This document shows positions 1-9,690 of a DNA stretch of 64,000 nt, piece by piece. Position numbers and translations under genes: made by a program. The number at the start of each line of letters is the position of its first letter. Positions within the stretch are counted from its first letter, which is position 1. Source of the stretch: Peteryoungia rhizophila (lineage in GTDB: Bacteria; Pseudomonadota; Alphaproteobacteria; Rhizobiales; Rhizobiaceae). The stretch is from the NCBI RefSeq assembly GCF_004912145.1, contig NZ_STGT01000004.1, positions 62,001-126,000 on the forward strand. The letters are read 5' to 3'. The notes below the pieces were generated by a model, which ran no database searches, was not told the DNA's origin, and saw only the letters and a list, made by a program, of their open reading frames with translations.

Positions 1-654
1 GGGCGGAAACGGCACGCTGGACGCCAGACCTTCGCGCACCTGCTCCGGCATCCCGGCCATCATCGGTGTCTCGAACACACCCGGAGCAATCGCCATGACG
101 CGAATGCCAGAGCGTGCGAGTTCGCGGGCAATCGGCAGTGTCATGGCGGCAATCCCGCCTTTCGAAGCCGCATAGGCGGCCTGCCCGACCTGGCCGTCAA
201 AGGCGGCGACGGATGCGGTGTTGACGATGACGCCGCGTTCTCCTTCGCCATCGGGTTCGTTCAGCTGCATGGCGCCAGCCGCGAGGCGGACCATGTTGAA
301 GGTTCCGACGAGATTGATCGCGATTGTCCGCTCGAAGCTCTCCAGCCTGTGCGGCCCATCGCGTCCAAGGACCTTCTCCGCCGGGGCGACGCCTGCGCAA
401 TTGATCAGGCCGTGGAGACCGCCGAAGGCTGTCATTGCTGCATCGATGGCGATGGCGCCATCCTGCGCACGCGTGACATCCGTTTCAACGAACCGCACGT
501 TTTCGCCGAATTCCAGCGCAATCGACTGGCCTCGATCGCGATCCAGATCGGCAATGACGGCATGACCGCCGGCCTCGGTGATCATGCGCACTGTCGCCGC
601 CCCAAGACCGGAGCAGCCGCCAGTAACGATGAAACAAGCATCTTCAATGCGCAT
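1..654 (-). CDS. SDR family 3-hydroxyacyl-CoA dehydrogenase, HSD10 type (partial, C-terminus outside window)
   Basis: Reading leftward from an ATG at 654, the frame stays open to base 1, so about 218 N-terminal residues are present and the end is cut by the window edge. Visible are the nucleotide-binding motif TGGCSGLG near residue 11, an INCAG segment, the catalytic Ser in NTASVAAFDG, the YAASK active site, and the block APGVFETPMMAGMPEQ. That last block is typical of human HSD17B10-like 3-hydroxyacyl-CoA dehydrogenases (3-hydroxy-2-methylbutyryl-CoA dehydrogenase). In that family the enzyme oxidises 3-hydroxyacyl-CoA with NAD, for example in isoleucine breakdown. It is divergent from an AraC regulator and next to the bkd/leucine operon, so a role in branched-chain acyl-CoA oxidation is a reasonable inference. 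Confidence 0.85.
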   Translation of the reverse strand, partial: MRIEDACFIVTGGCSGLGAATVRMITEAGGHAVIADLDRDRGQSIALEFGENVRFVETDVTRAQDGAIAIDAAMTAFGGLHGLINCAGVAPAEKVLGRDGPHRLESFERTIAINLVGTFNMVRLAAGAMQLNEPDGEGERGVIVNTASVAAFDGQVGQAAYAASKGGIAAMTLPIARELARSGIRVMAIAPGVFETPMMAGMPEQVREGLASSVPFPP

Positions 655-765
655 CGGACCCTCCTCCCCTTCAGTCGCCGTCTGAAGCTGCCGATGAAGC
701 CAAGTCTATCGCGTTTCAGAGTTGCAACCGATGACGAAATCGATCCATTCTTCAGGCCACTTTTG

Positions 766-776
766 CCACTATGACG
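766..776 (+). promoter_or_regulatory. candidate AraC operator half-site, copy 1
   Basis: CCACTATGACG here recurs exactly at 1823-1833, on the other side of the AraC gene. This copy sits between the divergent SDR and AraC starts. AraC proteins usually bind direct repeats of this size. Binding itself is inference. Confidence 0.35.
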
Positions 777-796
777 TTCGAGTGGAGACGAGGATC

Positions 797-1807
797 ATGG
801 CCGAAACCGAACGACACATGATATCGACCGGCTTCGTTGAGGAGGCGCTTGATAGTCTCCGACGTGCCGGACGCCCCACCGAGCTGCTCTTGTCCCGGCT
901 TGGCCTTCCGCCTGTCGTCGACCAGCCGGTTTCGTCGCAGACTTTCGGTCGTCTATGGCTTGCGATCGCCGAAGAGTTGAACGACGAGTGTTTTGGCCTC
1001 GGCGAACGAGCGATGCCACGCGGCAGCTTTACGCTTCTTTGCCATTGCGTACTGCATGCGCCAACGCTGGATCGAGCGCTGCGGCGGGCACTACGCTTTC
1101 TCAATGTGGTGCTGGGCGAGCCGACAGGCCGGCTCGTGACACGCGACGGCACGGCCGTGATCGAGCTCTGCGATACCGGGAAACCCCGATCTGCCTTTGC
1201 CTATCGCAGCTATTGGATCATCTTGCATGGATTGACCTGCTGGCTGGTGGGACGACGCATCCCGATCCGGCTCGTCGATTTTCGCTGCAGCGAACCGAAG
1301 TTGAGCGCCGATCACCGGCTTTTTTTCGGGGCCCCCATCCGCTTCTCGCAACCGGTGAGCCGTCTCGGCTTCGATGCTTCCCTGCTTGCTTTGCCGATAG
1401 CGCGCAATGAGCAGGCCTTGCGGCAATTCCTGCGGGGAGCACCGGCCAATATCTTGATCCGCTATCGGTACGACGCGGGCACCGCAGCAGCAGTCCGGCG
1501 TCGTCTCAGCCAGACCGGACCGGTCGATTGGGGCAGCTTTGCAGATCTCGCCCGCGACATGCGCATGTCATCTTCGACGCTTCGCCACCGTCTGCACGAC
1601 GAGGGCCAGAGCTATGCTGGCATCAAGGATGACATTCGCCGTGACCTTGCCCGGGACCTGCTGATCAACACCCCACAAACCGTCAGCGATATTGCTGCCG
1701 GTCTCGGCTATTCAGAACCGAGCGCCTTTTATCGCGCCTTCAAGAAATGGATGGGTTTGAGCCCGGAAGCTTTCCGCAAGAGCGCCAGATCTGATCTGAG
1801 TGTGTGA
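797..1807 (+). CDS. AraC family transcriptional regulator (Arabinose_bd-type sensor plus HTH_18)
   Basis: A 336-residue protein. The ATG at 797 was chosen because GACGAGG lies just upstream; an in-frame ATG at 722 would give a longer, poorly supported N-terminus. The first ~200 residues resemble the arabinose-binding-like sensor domain of AraC/OruR-type regulators. The C-terminal ~100 residues carry the two AraC helix-turn-helix motifs, with MSSSTLRHRLHDEG as one recognition region and the signature VSDIAAGLGYSEPSAFYRAF near the end. It lies between the divergent HSD10-like gene and the bkd-ivd-mcc operon, so it is the obvious candidate regulator of both. An identical 11-bp sequence flanks the gene on both sides (766-776 and 1823-1833). 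The effector is unknown; a branched-chain acyl-CoA or keto acid is only an inference. Confidence 0.88.
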   Translation: MAETERHMISTGFVEEALDSLRRAGRPTELLLSRLGLPPVVDQPVSSQTFGRLWLAIAEELNDECFGLGERAMPRGSFTLLCHCVLHAPTLDRALRRALRFLNVVLGEPTGRLVTRDGTAVIELCDTGKPRSAFAYRSYWIILHGLTCWLVGRRIPIRLVDFRCSEPKLSADHRLFFGAPIRFSQPVSRLGFDASLLALPIARNEQALRQFLRGAPANILIRYRYDAGTAAAVRRRLSQTGPVDWGSFADLARDMRMSSSTLRHRLHDEGQSYAGIKDDIRRDLARDLLINTPQTVSDIAAGLGYSEPSAFYRAFKKWMGLSPEAFRKSARSDLSV

Positions 1808-1822
1808 GACGGGCCAATCACA

Positions 1823-1833
1823 CCACTATGACG
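1823..1833 (+). promoter_or_regulatory. candidate AraC operator half-site, copy 2
   Basis: Exact second copy of CCACTATGACG, 15 bases after the AraC stop codon and about 125 bases before the bkd start. Its position suits control of the bkd operon. Confidence 0.35.
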
Positions 1834-1870
1834 GCCTATGGCAAAACTGGCTGAAACATTGAAGGCAATT

Positions 1871-1893
1871 TTGTCATGGCTTGCCACTGACAA
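1871..1893. promoter_or_regulatory. near-perfect palindrome upstream of the bkd operon
   Basis: TTGTCATGGC (1871-1880) is followed by TT, then GCCA, one unpaired C, and TGACAA (1888-1893). All ten arm bases pair if one inserted C is allowed. It lies 65 bases upstream of the first bkd ATG, has no T-tract, and looks like an operator rather than a terminator. The cognate regulator may be the AraC protein or an unlinked Lrp/BkdR-type protein. Confidence 0.45.
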
Positions 1894-1918
1894 GACGCTT
1901 ACCATTCGTCTCGATTGA

Positions 1919-3193
<1,275 letters not shown>

Positions 3194-3194
3194 C

Positions 3195-4208
3195 ATGGCC
3201 AGAATGACGATGATCGAAGCGGTGCGCAGCGCCATGGACGTATCGATGGAGCGCGATGACGATGTCGTCGTGTTTGGCGAGGATGTCGGGTATTTCGGCG
3301 GCGTTTTCCGCTGCACGCAAGGGCTTCAGACGAAATACGGGAAGACACGCTGCTTCGACACGCCGATCAACGAATCCGGAATCGTGGGGGCGGCGATCGG
3401 AATGGCGGCCTATGGCCTCAAGCCCTGCGTCGAGATCCAGTTCGCCGATTACATGTATCCCGCCTATGACCAGTTGACCCAGGAGGCGGCCCGCATCCGC
3501 TATCGCTCGAACGGTGACTTCACCTGCCCGATCGTCGTGCGCATGCCAACTGGCGGCGGCATTTTCGGCGGGCAGACCCACAGCCAGAGCCCGGAAGCTC
3601 TCTTTACCCATGTCTGCGGCCTGAAAGTGGTTGTCCCGTCCAATCCCCATGACGCGAAAGGCCTGCTGACCGCTGCGATCGCCGATCCCGATCCGGTGAT
3701 CTTTCTTGAGCCCAAGCGCCTCTATAACGGCCCCTTCGACGGCCATCACGACCGTCCGGTGACGCCGTGGTCCCGCCACGAACTGGGCGAGGTGCCGGAG
3801 GGCTATTACGCGATCCCGATCGGCAAGGCGGACATCCGCCGCGAGGGTTCTGCCGTCACCGTGATCGCCTACGGCACGATGGTCCATGTGGCGCTCGCGG
3901 CGGCAAACGATACCGGCATCGACGCGGAGGTGATCGACCTTCGAAGCCTGATGCCGCTCGATCTCGAGGCTATCGTCAAATCGGTCGCCAAGACCGGTCG
4001 ATGCGTCGTCGTGCACGAGGCGACGCTGACATCCGGCTTCGGCGGCGAGATCGCAGCGCTGGTGCAGGAGCATTGCTTTTATCATCTCGAAGCGCCGGTC
4101 ATGCGCGTCGCTGGCTGGGACACGCCCTATCCGCATGCGCAGGAATGGGACTATTTCCCAGGCCCCATCAGGGTCGGCCGCGCACTCATCGACGTCATGG
4201 AGACCTGA
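3195..4208 (+). CDS. bkdAB: branched-chain 2-oxo acid dehydrogenase E1 component, beta subunit
   Basis: 337 residues from the ATG at 3195, immediately after the E1 alpha stop; a longer in-frame extension to 3096 would overlap E1 alpha. The sequence MTMIEAVRSAMDVSMERDDD, GEDVGYFGGVFR, the FDTPINESGIVGAAIGMA block and the C-terminal transketolase domain (VIDLRSLMPLDLEAIVKSVAKTGR split between motifs) are diagnostic of 2-oxoisovalerate dehydrogenase beta. It supplies half of the E1 active site at the subunit interface. The C-terminus (AGWDTPYPHAQEWDYFPGP) is also characteristic of the branched-chain enzyme. Confidence 0.96.
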   Translation: MARMTMIEAVRSAMDVSMERDDDVVVFGEDVGYFGGVFRCTQGLQTKYGKTRCFDTPINESGIVGAAIGMAAYGLKPCVEIQFADYMYPAYDQLTQEAARIRYRSNGDFTCPIVVRMPTGGGIFGGQTHSQSPEALFTHVCGLKVVVPSNPHDAKGLLTAAIADPDPVIFLEPKRLYNGPFDGHHDRPVTPWSRHELGEVPEGYYAIPIGKADIRREGSAVTVIAYGTMVHVALAAANDTGIDAEVIDLRSLMPLDLEAIVKSVAKTGRCVVVHEATLTSGFGGEIAALVQEHCFYHLEAPVMRVAGWDTPYPHAQEWDYFPGPIRVGRALIDVMET

Positions 4209-4211
4209 GCC

Positions 4212-5480
4212 ATGGGCGAGTTCACGATCAAGATGCCCGATGTCGGCGAAGGTGTCGCCGAGGCTGAGCTTGTCGAATGGATGGTCAAGATCGGCGATCC
4301 CGTGCGTGAGGATATGATGGTCGCCGCGGTGATGACCGACAAGGCAACTGTGGAAATCCCCTCCCCCGTCAGCGGTACGGTCCTGTGGCTTGGCGGCGAA
4401 GTGGGTGACACGATCGCGGTCAAGGCGCCTCTCATCCGGATCGAAACGGACGGTGCGAGCGATGAGCCCGCAACGCCGAACACAGCCGACACGCCGGAGC
4501 CAGAAAGACCCGAACCGATTGCAACCGCTGCGCTGCCCCGCACGCCGGCCGTGTCCGCCCCGCCTCCTGCGCCCGCCGCCCCTTCCCCATCCCGATCGCC
4601 GGAGTTCGACAAGCCGCTTGCCGCTCCCTCGGTCCGATTGCTGGCACGCGAAAACGGCATCGACCTGCGCCAGGTGCGCGGAACCGGCCCGGCCGGACGC
4701 ATCCTGCGCGAAGATGTCGAAGAGTTTCTCGCCCGTGGCATGGATCCTGAACCGGCGGTTTCCGGCCTCGCCAAGAGAACGTCGCGGGAGGAGATCAAGC
4801 TGACCGGCCTTCGGCGCCGGATTGCCGAGAAGATGGTCGTATCCACCTCGCGCATTCCCCACATCACCTATGTGGAGGAGGTCGACGTGACCGCACTTGA
4901 AGAGTTGCGCGCGACCATGAATACCGAACGCCGGTCCGACCAGCCGAAGCTCACGCTTCTGCCCTTCCTGATGCGCGCCATGGTCAAGGCGGTTGTCGAA
5001 CAACCGGATGTCAACGCCACCTTTGACGATGATACTGGCCTACTCACCCGTTTCGGTGCGGTGCATATCGGTATCGCCACCCAGACGCCTGCAGGGCTTG
5101 CCGTGCCAGTCGTCAAGCATGCAGAGGCACGTGGGATCTGGGACTGCGCGAGCGAGATGAACCGGCTGGCCGAAGCCACCCGCGCCGGCACCGCGACCCG
5201 CGACGAACTCACCGGCTCGACCATCACGATTACCTCGCTCGGCGCGCTTGGCGGTATCGTCTCGACCCCGGTCATCAACCATCCGGAAGTCGCGATCGTC
5301 GGCGTCAACAAGATCGCGACCCGGCCCGTCTGGGACGGCACGCAGTTCGTGCCGCGCAAGATGATGAACCTGTCCTCCAGTTTCGACCACCGCATCGTCG
5401 ATGGCTGGAACGCCGCGACCTTCATCCAGCGTCTGCGGACGCTGATGGAGACCCCGGCGCTCATCTTTATCGAAGGCTGA
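4212..5480 (+). CDS. bkdB: branched-chain 2-oxo acid dehydrogenase E2 (dihydrolipoamide acyltransferase)
   Basis: 422 residues. One lipoyl domain occupies residues 1-80, with the lipoylated Lys at 44 in TDKATVEIPSP. A Pro/Ala-rich linker follows (about 82-135), then a peripheral subunit-binding domain near 138-172 (VRLLARENGIDL, GPAGRILREDV), then the acyltransferase domain. Its catalytic motif DHRIVDG has the active His at residue 393. The protein transfers the branched acyl group from lipoamide to CoA and forms the core of the complex. It starts three bases after the E1 beta stop and ends three bases before E3, so the four genes are almost certainly co-translated. Confidence 0.96.
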   Translation: MGEFTIKMPDVGEGVAEAELVEWMVKIGDPVREDMMVAAVMTDKATVEIPSPVSGTVLWLGGEVGDTIAVKAPLIRIETDGASDEPATPNTADTPEPERPEPIATAALPRTPAVSAPPPAPAAPSPSRSPEFDKPLAAPSVRLLARENGIDLRQVRGTGPAGRILREDVEEFLARGMDPEPAVSGLAKRTSREEIKLTGLRRRIAEKMVVSTSRIPHITYVEEVDVTALEELRATMNTERRSDQPKLTLLPFLMRAMVKAVVEQPDVNATFDDDTGLLTRFGAVHIGIATQTPAGLAVPVVKHAEARGIWDCASEMNRLAEATRAGTATRDELTGSTITITSLGALGGIVSTPVINHPEVAIVGVNKIATRPVWDGTQFVPRKMMNLSSSFDHRIVDGWNAATFIQRLRTLMETPALIFIEG

Positions 5481-5483
5481 GCC

Positions 5484-6878
5484 ATGAAAGAGATTTCCTG
5501 CAAGCTTCTCGTTATCGGCGCCGGCCCGGGTGGCTATGTCTGCGCCATCAAGGCCGGCCAGCTCGGTATCGACACCGTTATCGTCGAGGAGGGTCGTCCC
5601 GGCGGCACCTGCCTGACGATCGGCTGCATCCCTTCCAAGGCGCTGATCCACGCGGCGGAGACCTTTGACAAGGCCCGTGCGCTCTCCTTTGGCGACAACG
5701 CCCTTGGCATTCGCGTGGATGGCGCCACGATCGATCTTTCCAGGACCATGGCCTGGAAGGACGCCATTGTCGGACGGCTGACCGGCGGTGTCTCCGGCCT
5801 GTTGCAGAAGGCAAGGGTGAAGATCGTTCATGGCCGCGCCCGTTTCCGCGACGGCAAGACGGTGGAGGTGGATACGGAAACCGGCCGCCAGGTCATCCGC
5901 GCTGAGACCGTTGTCATCGCGACCGGCTCCAATCCCGTCGAGCTTGCGGCCCTTCCGTTCGGCGGGCGGGTAATTTCCTCAACCGAGGCCCTGTCGCTGA
6001 CAGAGCTGCCGAAACGGCTTGTTGTCGTGGGTGGTGGCTATATAGGGCTCGAACTTGGAACAGCCTTCGCCAGGATGGGGTCCGAGGTGACCGTGGTCGA
6101 AGCGACATCGCAGGTTCTACCGCTTTACGACGCCGATCTGGTCAAGCCGGTCGGGCGCAGGCTTGCCGAACGCGGCATTGCGGTGCTGACCGGAGCAAGG
6201 GCGGTTGGGCTTTCCGACGCCGGCGAGGAACTGGTGGTCGAGACCGCCGAGGGTCGCCGCAACCTGCCGGCCGACCGCATTCTCGTGGCCGTCGGACGGC
6301 GACCGCGCACCATGGGCTCTGGCCTGGAAGAGCTCGATCTCGACCGCATCGGACCATTCCTGCAGGTCGATGACCGCTGTCACACATCCATGCGTGGGGT
6401 TTACGCGATCGGCGACGTGACCGGCGAGCCAATGCTGGCGCATCGTGCCATGGCGCAGGGCGAAATGGTCGCCGAGATCATCGCCGGGCGCAAGCGCGCC
6501 TGGGACAAGCGCTGCATCCCGGCGATCTGCTTCACAGATCCGGAGATCGTCAGCGCCGGCTTGTTGCCGGACGAAGCCCGCGGCCACGGTTTCGAGGTGA
6601 AGATAGGCCAGTTTCCCTTCTCCGCCAACGGCCGGGCGATGACGGTGGAGGACGAAGATGGTTTCGTGCGGGTCGTCGCGCAGGCCGACACCCATGTCGT
6701 GCTCGGGCTGCAAGCCGTCGGCGCTGGCGTCTCCGAGCTTGCATCGACTTTTGCCATGGCCATCGAAATGGGTGCGCGGCTGGAGGATATCGCCGCCACC
6801 ATCCATGCCCATCCCACACGCGGCGAAGCCCTGCAGGAAGCAGCACTCAAGGCACTGGGACACGCGCTACACATCTGA
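5484..6878 (+). CDS. lpdV: dihydrolipoyl dehydrogenase (E3) of the branched-chain complex
   Basis: 464 residues, typical of lipoamide dehydrogenases. It has an N-terminal FAD-binding GAGPGGYVCAIKA, the redox-active disulfide in GGTCLTIGCIPSK (Cys43 and Cys48), a central NAD-binding VVVGGGYIGLELG, a second FAD motif VYAIGDVTGEPMLAHRA, and the C-terminal catalytic HAHPTRGE. It reoxidises the dihydrolipoyl group of E2 using NAD. A dedicated E3 inside the bkd operon resembles the LpdV arrangement of Pseudomonas. The next gene starts 45 bases downstream, the longest gap within the operon. Confidence 0.96.
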   Translation: MKEISCKLLVIGAGPGGYVCAIKAGQLGIDTVIVEEGRPGGTCLTIGCIPSKALIHAAETFDKARALSFGDNALGIRVDGATIDLSRTMAWKDAIVGRLTGGVSGLLQKARVKIVHGRARFRDGKTVEVDTETGRQVIRAETVVIATGSNPVELAALPFGGRVISSTEALSLTELPKRLVVVGGGYIGLELGTAFARMGSEVTVVEATSQVLPLYDADLVKPVGRRLAERGIAVLTGARAVGLSDAGEELVVETAEGRRNLPADRILVAVGRRPRTMGSGLEELDLDRIGPFLQVDDRCHTSMRGVYAIGDVTGEPMLAHRAMAQGEMVAEIIAGRKRAWDKRCIPAICFTDPEIVSAGLLPDEARGHGFEVKIGQFPFSANGRAMTVEDEDGFVRVVAQADTHVVLGLQAVGAGVSELASTFAMAIEMGARLEDIAATIHAHPTRGEALQEAALKALGHALHI

Positions 6879-6923
6879 CCCACGATCCGGATTCGCAGCA
6901 CAGGATATCTCAGAGGAAGCCAC

Positions 6924-8087
6924 ATGATCGAGATGGACTTCAGGCTTGGCGAAACGGCGGACATGATCCGCGACACGACGGGGCGTTTCGCGCGCGAACG
7001 CATCGCGCCGATCTCAGCGGAGATCGACGCGCAGGATCGCTTTCCGCATGAGCTCTGGCCGGCCATGGGCGCTCTTGGCATGCATGGCGTGACGGTTGGC
7101 GAAGAGGATGGCGGCCTCGGTCTCGGCTATCTCGAACATGTTGTTGCCTGCGAGGAAATCAGTCGCGCCTCGGCCTCGGTCGGCCTGTCCTATGGCGCGC
7201 ACTCCAATCTGTGCATCAACCAGATCGCACGCTGGGGTTCGACAGAGCAGAAGGTGAAATACTTGCCCGGACTGATTTCGGGGGACCATGTTGGCAGCCT
7301 TGCCATGTCGGAGGCGGGCGCCGGATCCGATGTCGTCTCCATGCGCCTTCGCGCCGACAGCGTGGACGGCGGCTTCCGGCTGAACGGCACCAAGTTCTGG
7401 ATCACCAATGCGCCCTATGCGCAGACGCTCGTCGTCTATGCCAAGACAGAGCCGGAAGCCGGATCGAAGGGCATCACGGCCTTTCTGATCGAGAAGGGTT
7501 TCCCCGGCTTCTCGATTGGCCAAAAGATCGACAAGCTCGGCATGCGCGGCTCGCCCACCGCCGAACTCGTGTTCCAGGACTGCTTCGTCCCGGATGAAAA
7601 CGTCATGGGTCCGCTGAACGGCGGGGTGAAGGTTCTGATGTCCGGCCTCGATTACGAGCGGGTGGTGCTGTCAGGAATCCAGCTCGGCATCATGCAGGCC
7701 TGCCTTGACGTCGTCCTGCCCTATGTGCGGGAGCGCCAGCAGTTCGGCAGGCCGATCGGCAGCTTTCAGCTGATGCAAGCCAAGATCGCCGACATGGTCG
7801 TGGCACTCAATTCCGCCCGAGCCTATGTCTATGCCGTGGCGCGGGCCTGCGATGCCGGAAGGACGACGCGCCAGGACGCCGCAGGCGCGATCCTCTATGC
7901 CTCTGAAAACGCGGTGAAGGTGGCCGAGCAGGCGATCCAGGCCCTGGGCGGTGCAGGTTACACGAAGGATTGGCCGGTCGAGCGCTACTGGCGCGACGCC
8001 AAGCTCCTCGATATCGGCGCGGGCACCAACGAGGTGCGCCGCATGCTGATCGGCCGGGAGGTGATCGGTGCGGAAGGGATGGGCTGA
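6924..8087 (+). CDS. ivd: isovaleryl-CoA dehydrogenase
   Basis: 387 residues with the acyl-CoA dehydrogenase fold. [18 protein letters not shown] and the FAD/substrate signature [14 protein letters not shown] are typical of isovaleryl-CoA dehydrogenases. Glu245 in [10 protein letters not shown] sits where this subfamily places its catalytic base, instead of the C-terminal position used by most acyl-CoA dehydrogenases. The C-terminal [22 protein letters not shown] is also conserved. The enzyme oxidises isovaleryl-CoA to 3-methylcrotonyl-CoA, the committed leucine step after BCKDH, passing electrons to ETF. Its stop overlaps the next start (TGATG), implying translational coupling with the carboxylase. 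Confidence 0.95.
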   Translation: MIEMDFRLGETADMIRDTTGRFARERIAPISAEIDAQDRFPHELWPAMGALGMHGVTVGEEDGGLGLGYLEHVVACEEISRASASVGLSYGAHSNLCINQIARWGSTEQKVKYLPGLISGDHVGSLAMSEAGAGSDVVSMRLRADSVDGGFRLNGTKFWITNAPYAQTLVVYAKTEPEAGSKGITAFLIEKGFPGFSIGQKIDKLGMRGSPTAELVFQDCFVPDENVMGPLNGGVKVLMSGLDYERVVLSGIQLGIMQACLDVVLPYVRERQQFGRPIGSFQLMQAKIADMVVALNSARAYVYAVARACDAGRTTRQDAAGAILYASENAVKVAEQAIQALGGAGYTKDWPVERYWRDAKLLDIGAGTNEVRRMLIGREVIGAEGMG

Positions 8088-9682
8088 TGCCGTTTCTGTC
8101 CACTCTGCTCGACCGTGACGGCGAAGGTTTCAAGGCCAATGCAACGCGCAATGCCGCGCTTGCCGAAGAGCTGAGGTCGAAGGTGGCAATGGCAGCGCTC
8201 GGCGGCGCGGAAAACCACCGGCAGCGTCATGTGGCGCGCGGCAAGCTTCTGCCCCGCGACCGGACCTTGCGGCTTCTCGACGCCGGCGCCCCCTTCCTGG
8301 AAATCGGTCAACTGGCGGCGAATGGCATGTATGGCGACGAGGCGCCGGGCGCCGGCATGATCACGGGCATCGGCCGTGTCTGCGGTCGCGAATGCATGAT
8401 CATCGCCCATGATCCGACGGTGAAGGGCGGCGCCTATTTCCCGATGACGGTGAAGAAGCATCTGAGAGCGCAGGAAATCGCCTGGGAAAACCGATTGCCC
8501 TGCATCTATCTGGTGGATTCGGGCGGCGCCAACCTGCCGCATCAGGCCGAGGTTTTCCCTGACCGCGACCATTTCGGCCGGATCTTCTACAATCAGGCGC
8601 AGATGTCGGCGGCCGGGATTCCACAGATCGCCTGCGTCATGGGAAGCTGTACGGCGGGCGGTGCCTATGTCCCTGCCATGTCCGACGAGACGGTGATCGT
8701 CCGCAATCAGGGCACCATCTTTCTCGCGGGCCCTCCCCTGGTAAAGGCCGCGACCGGCGAGGAAATCTCTGCCGAAGACCTGGGCGGCGCCGATATCCAC
8801 AGCCGAAAGTCGGGCGTCGTCGACCATGTCGCCGAAAACGACGAACACGCGCTTCTGATCGTGCGCGACATCGTGGCGACACTGAACCGGCCAAAGACGG
8901 TGGACATTCAACTTGCGGAGCCGCAGCCCCCACTGCTCGACCCAAACGAGCTCTATGGCGTGATCCCTAAGGACCTGCGAACGCCGTATGACGTGCGCGA
9001 GGTGATTGCCCGTCTCGTCGATGGTTCCGAACTGCAGGAGTTCAAACCGCTTTATGGCGCGAGCCTCGTTTGCGGTTTCGCCCATCTCTGGGGCATTCCG
9101 GTTGCCATCCTCGCCAACAACGGCGTCTTGTTTTCGGAAAGCGCGCTGAAAGGCACGCATTTCATCGAACTTGCCTGCCAGCGCCGCATTCCCCTGCTTT
9201 TTCTGCAGAACATTTCCGGCTTCATGGTCGGCGGCCGTTACGAGGCGGAAGGCATCGCCAAACACGGCGCCAAGCTGGTGACTGCGGTCTCGAGCGCGCA
9301 GGTGCCGAAGATCACCGTGCTGATCGGCGGCAGTTTCGGTGCCGGCAATTACGGCATGTGTGGTCGTGCCTTCCAGCCGCGCTTCCTGTTCAGCTGGCCA
9401 AATGCGCGCATTTCCGTGATGGGTGGGGAGCAGGCGGCGTCTGTGCTGGCGACCGTCCATCGCGATGCCGAAGGCTGGACGCTGGAGGAGGCGGAAGCCT
9501 TCAAGGCGCCGATCCGCCAGAAATACGAGGATGAAGGCAACCCCTATTATGCCACGGCCCGCATGTGGGATGACGGCATCATCGACCCGGCCCAGACCCG
9601 CGATGTGCTCGGCCTCGCCTTTTCAGCAACGCTGAATGCACCCATCCCCGAGCGGGCGCAGTTCGGCATTTTCCGGATGTGA
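8087..9682 (+). CDS. mccB: 3-methylcrotonyl-CoA carboxylase, carboxyltransferase (beta) subunit
   Basis: 531 residues starting at the ATG that overlaps the ivd stop; an open extension back to 7970 lies within ivd and is rejected. Two crotonase-fold carboxyltransferase domains are visible. The N-terminal half holds [20 protein letters not shown] and [19 protein letters not shown]; the C-terminal half holds [20 protein letters not shown] and [14 protein letters not shown]. These match methylcrotonyl-CoA rather than propionyl-CoA carboxylase. It transfers carboxylate from biotin to 3-methylcrotonyl-CoA, giving 3-methylglutaconyl-CoA. The biotin carboxylase subunit follows nine bases downstream. 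Confidence 0.95.
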   Translation: MPFLSTLLDRDGEGFKANATRNAALAEELRSKVAMAALGGAENHRQRHVARGKLLPRDRTLRLLDAGAPFLEIGQLAANGMYGDEAPGAGMITGIGRVCGRECMIIAHDPTVKGGAYFPMTVKKHLRAQEIAWENRLPCIYLVDSGGANLPHQAEVFPDRDHFGRIFYNQAQMSAAGIPQIACVMGSCTAGGAYVPAMSDETVIVRNQGTIFLAGPPLVKAATGEEISAEDLGGADIHSRKSGVVDHVAENDEHALLIVRDIVATLNRPKTVDIQLAEPQPPLLDPNELYGVIPKDLRTPYDVREVIARLVDGSELQEFKPLYGASLVCGFAHLWGIPVAILANNGVLFSESALKGTHFIELACQRRIPLLFLQNISGFMVGGRYEAEGIAKHGAKLVTAVSSAQVPKITVLIGGSFGAGNYGMCGRAFQPRFLFSWPNARISVMGGEQAASVLATVHRDAEGWTLEEAEAFKAPIRQKYEDEGNPYYATARMWDDGIIDPAQTRDVLGLAFSATLNAPIPERAQFGIFRM

Positions 9683-9690
9683 GGCGTCAG

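Noticed and set aside
7985..9460. 491-codon minus-strand frame
   Set aside because: Antisense shadow of ivd and mccB in GC-rich DNA.
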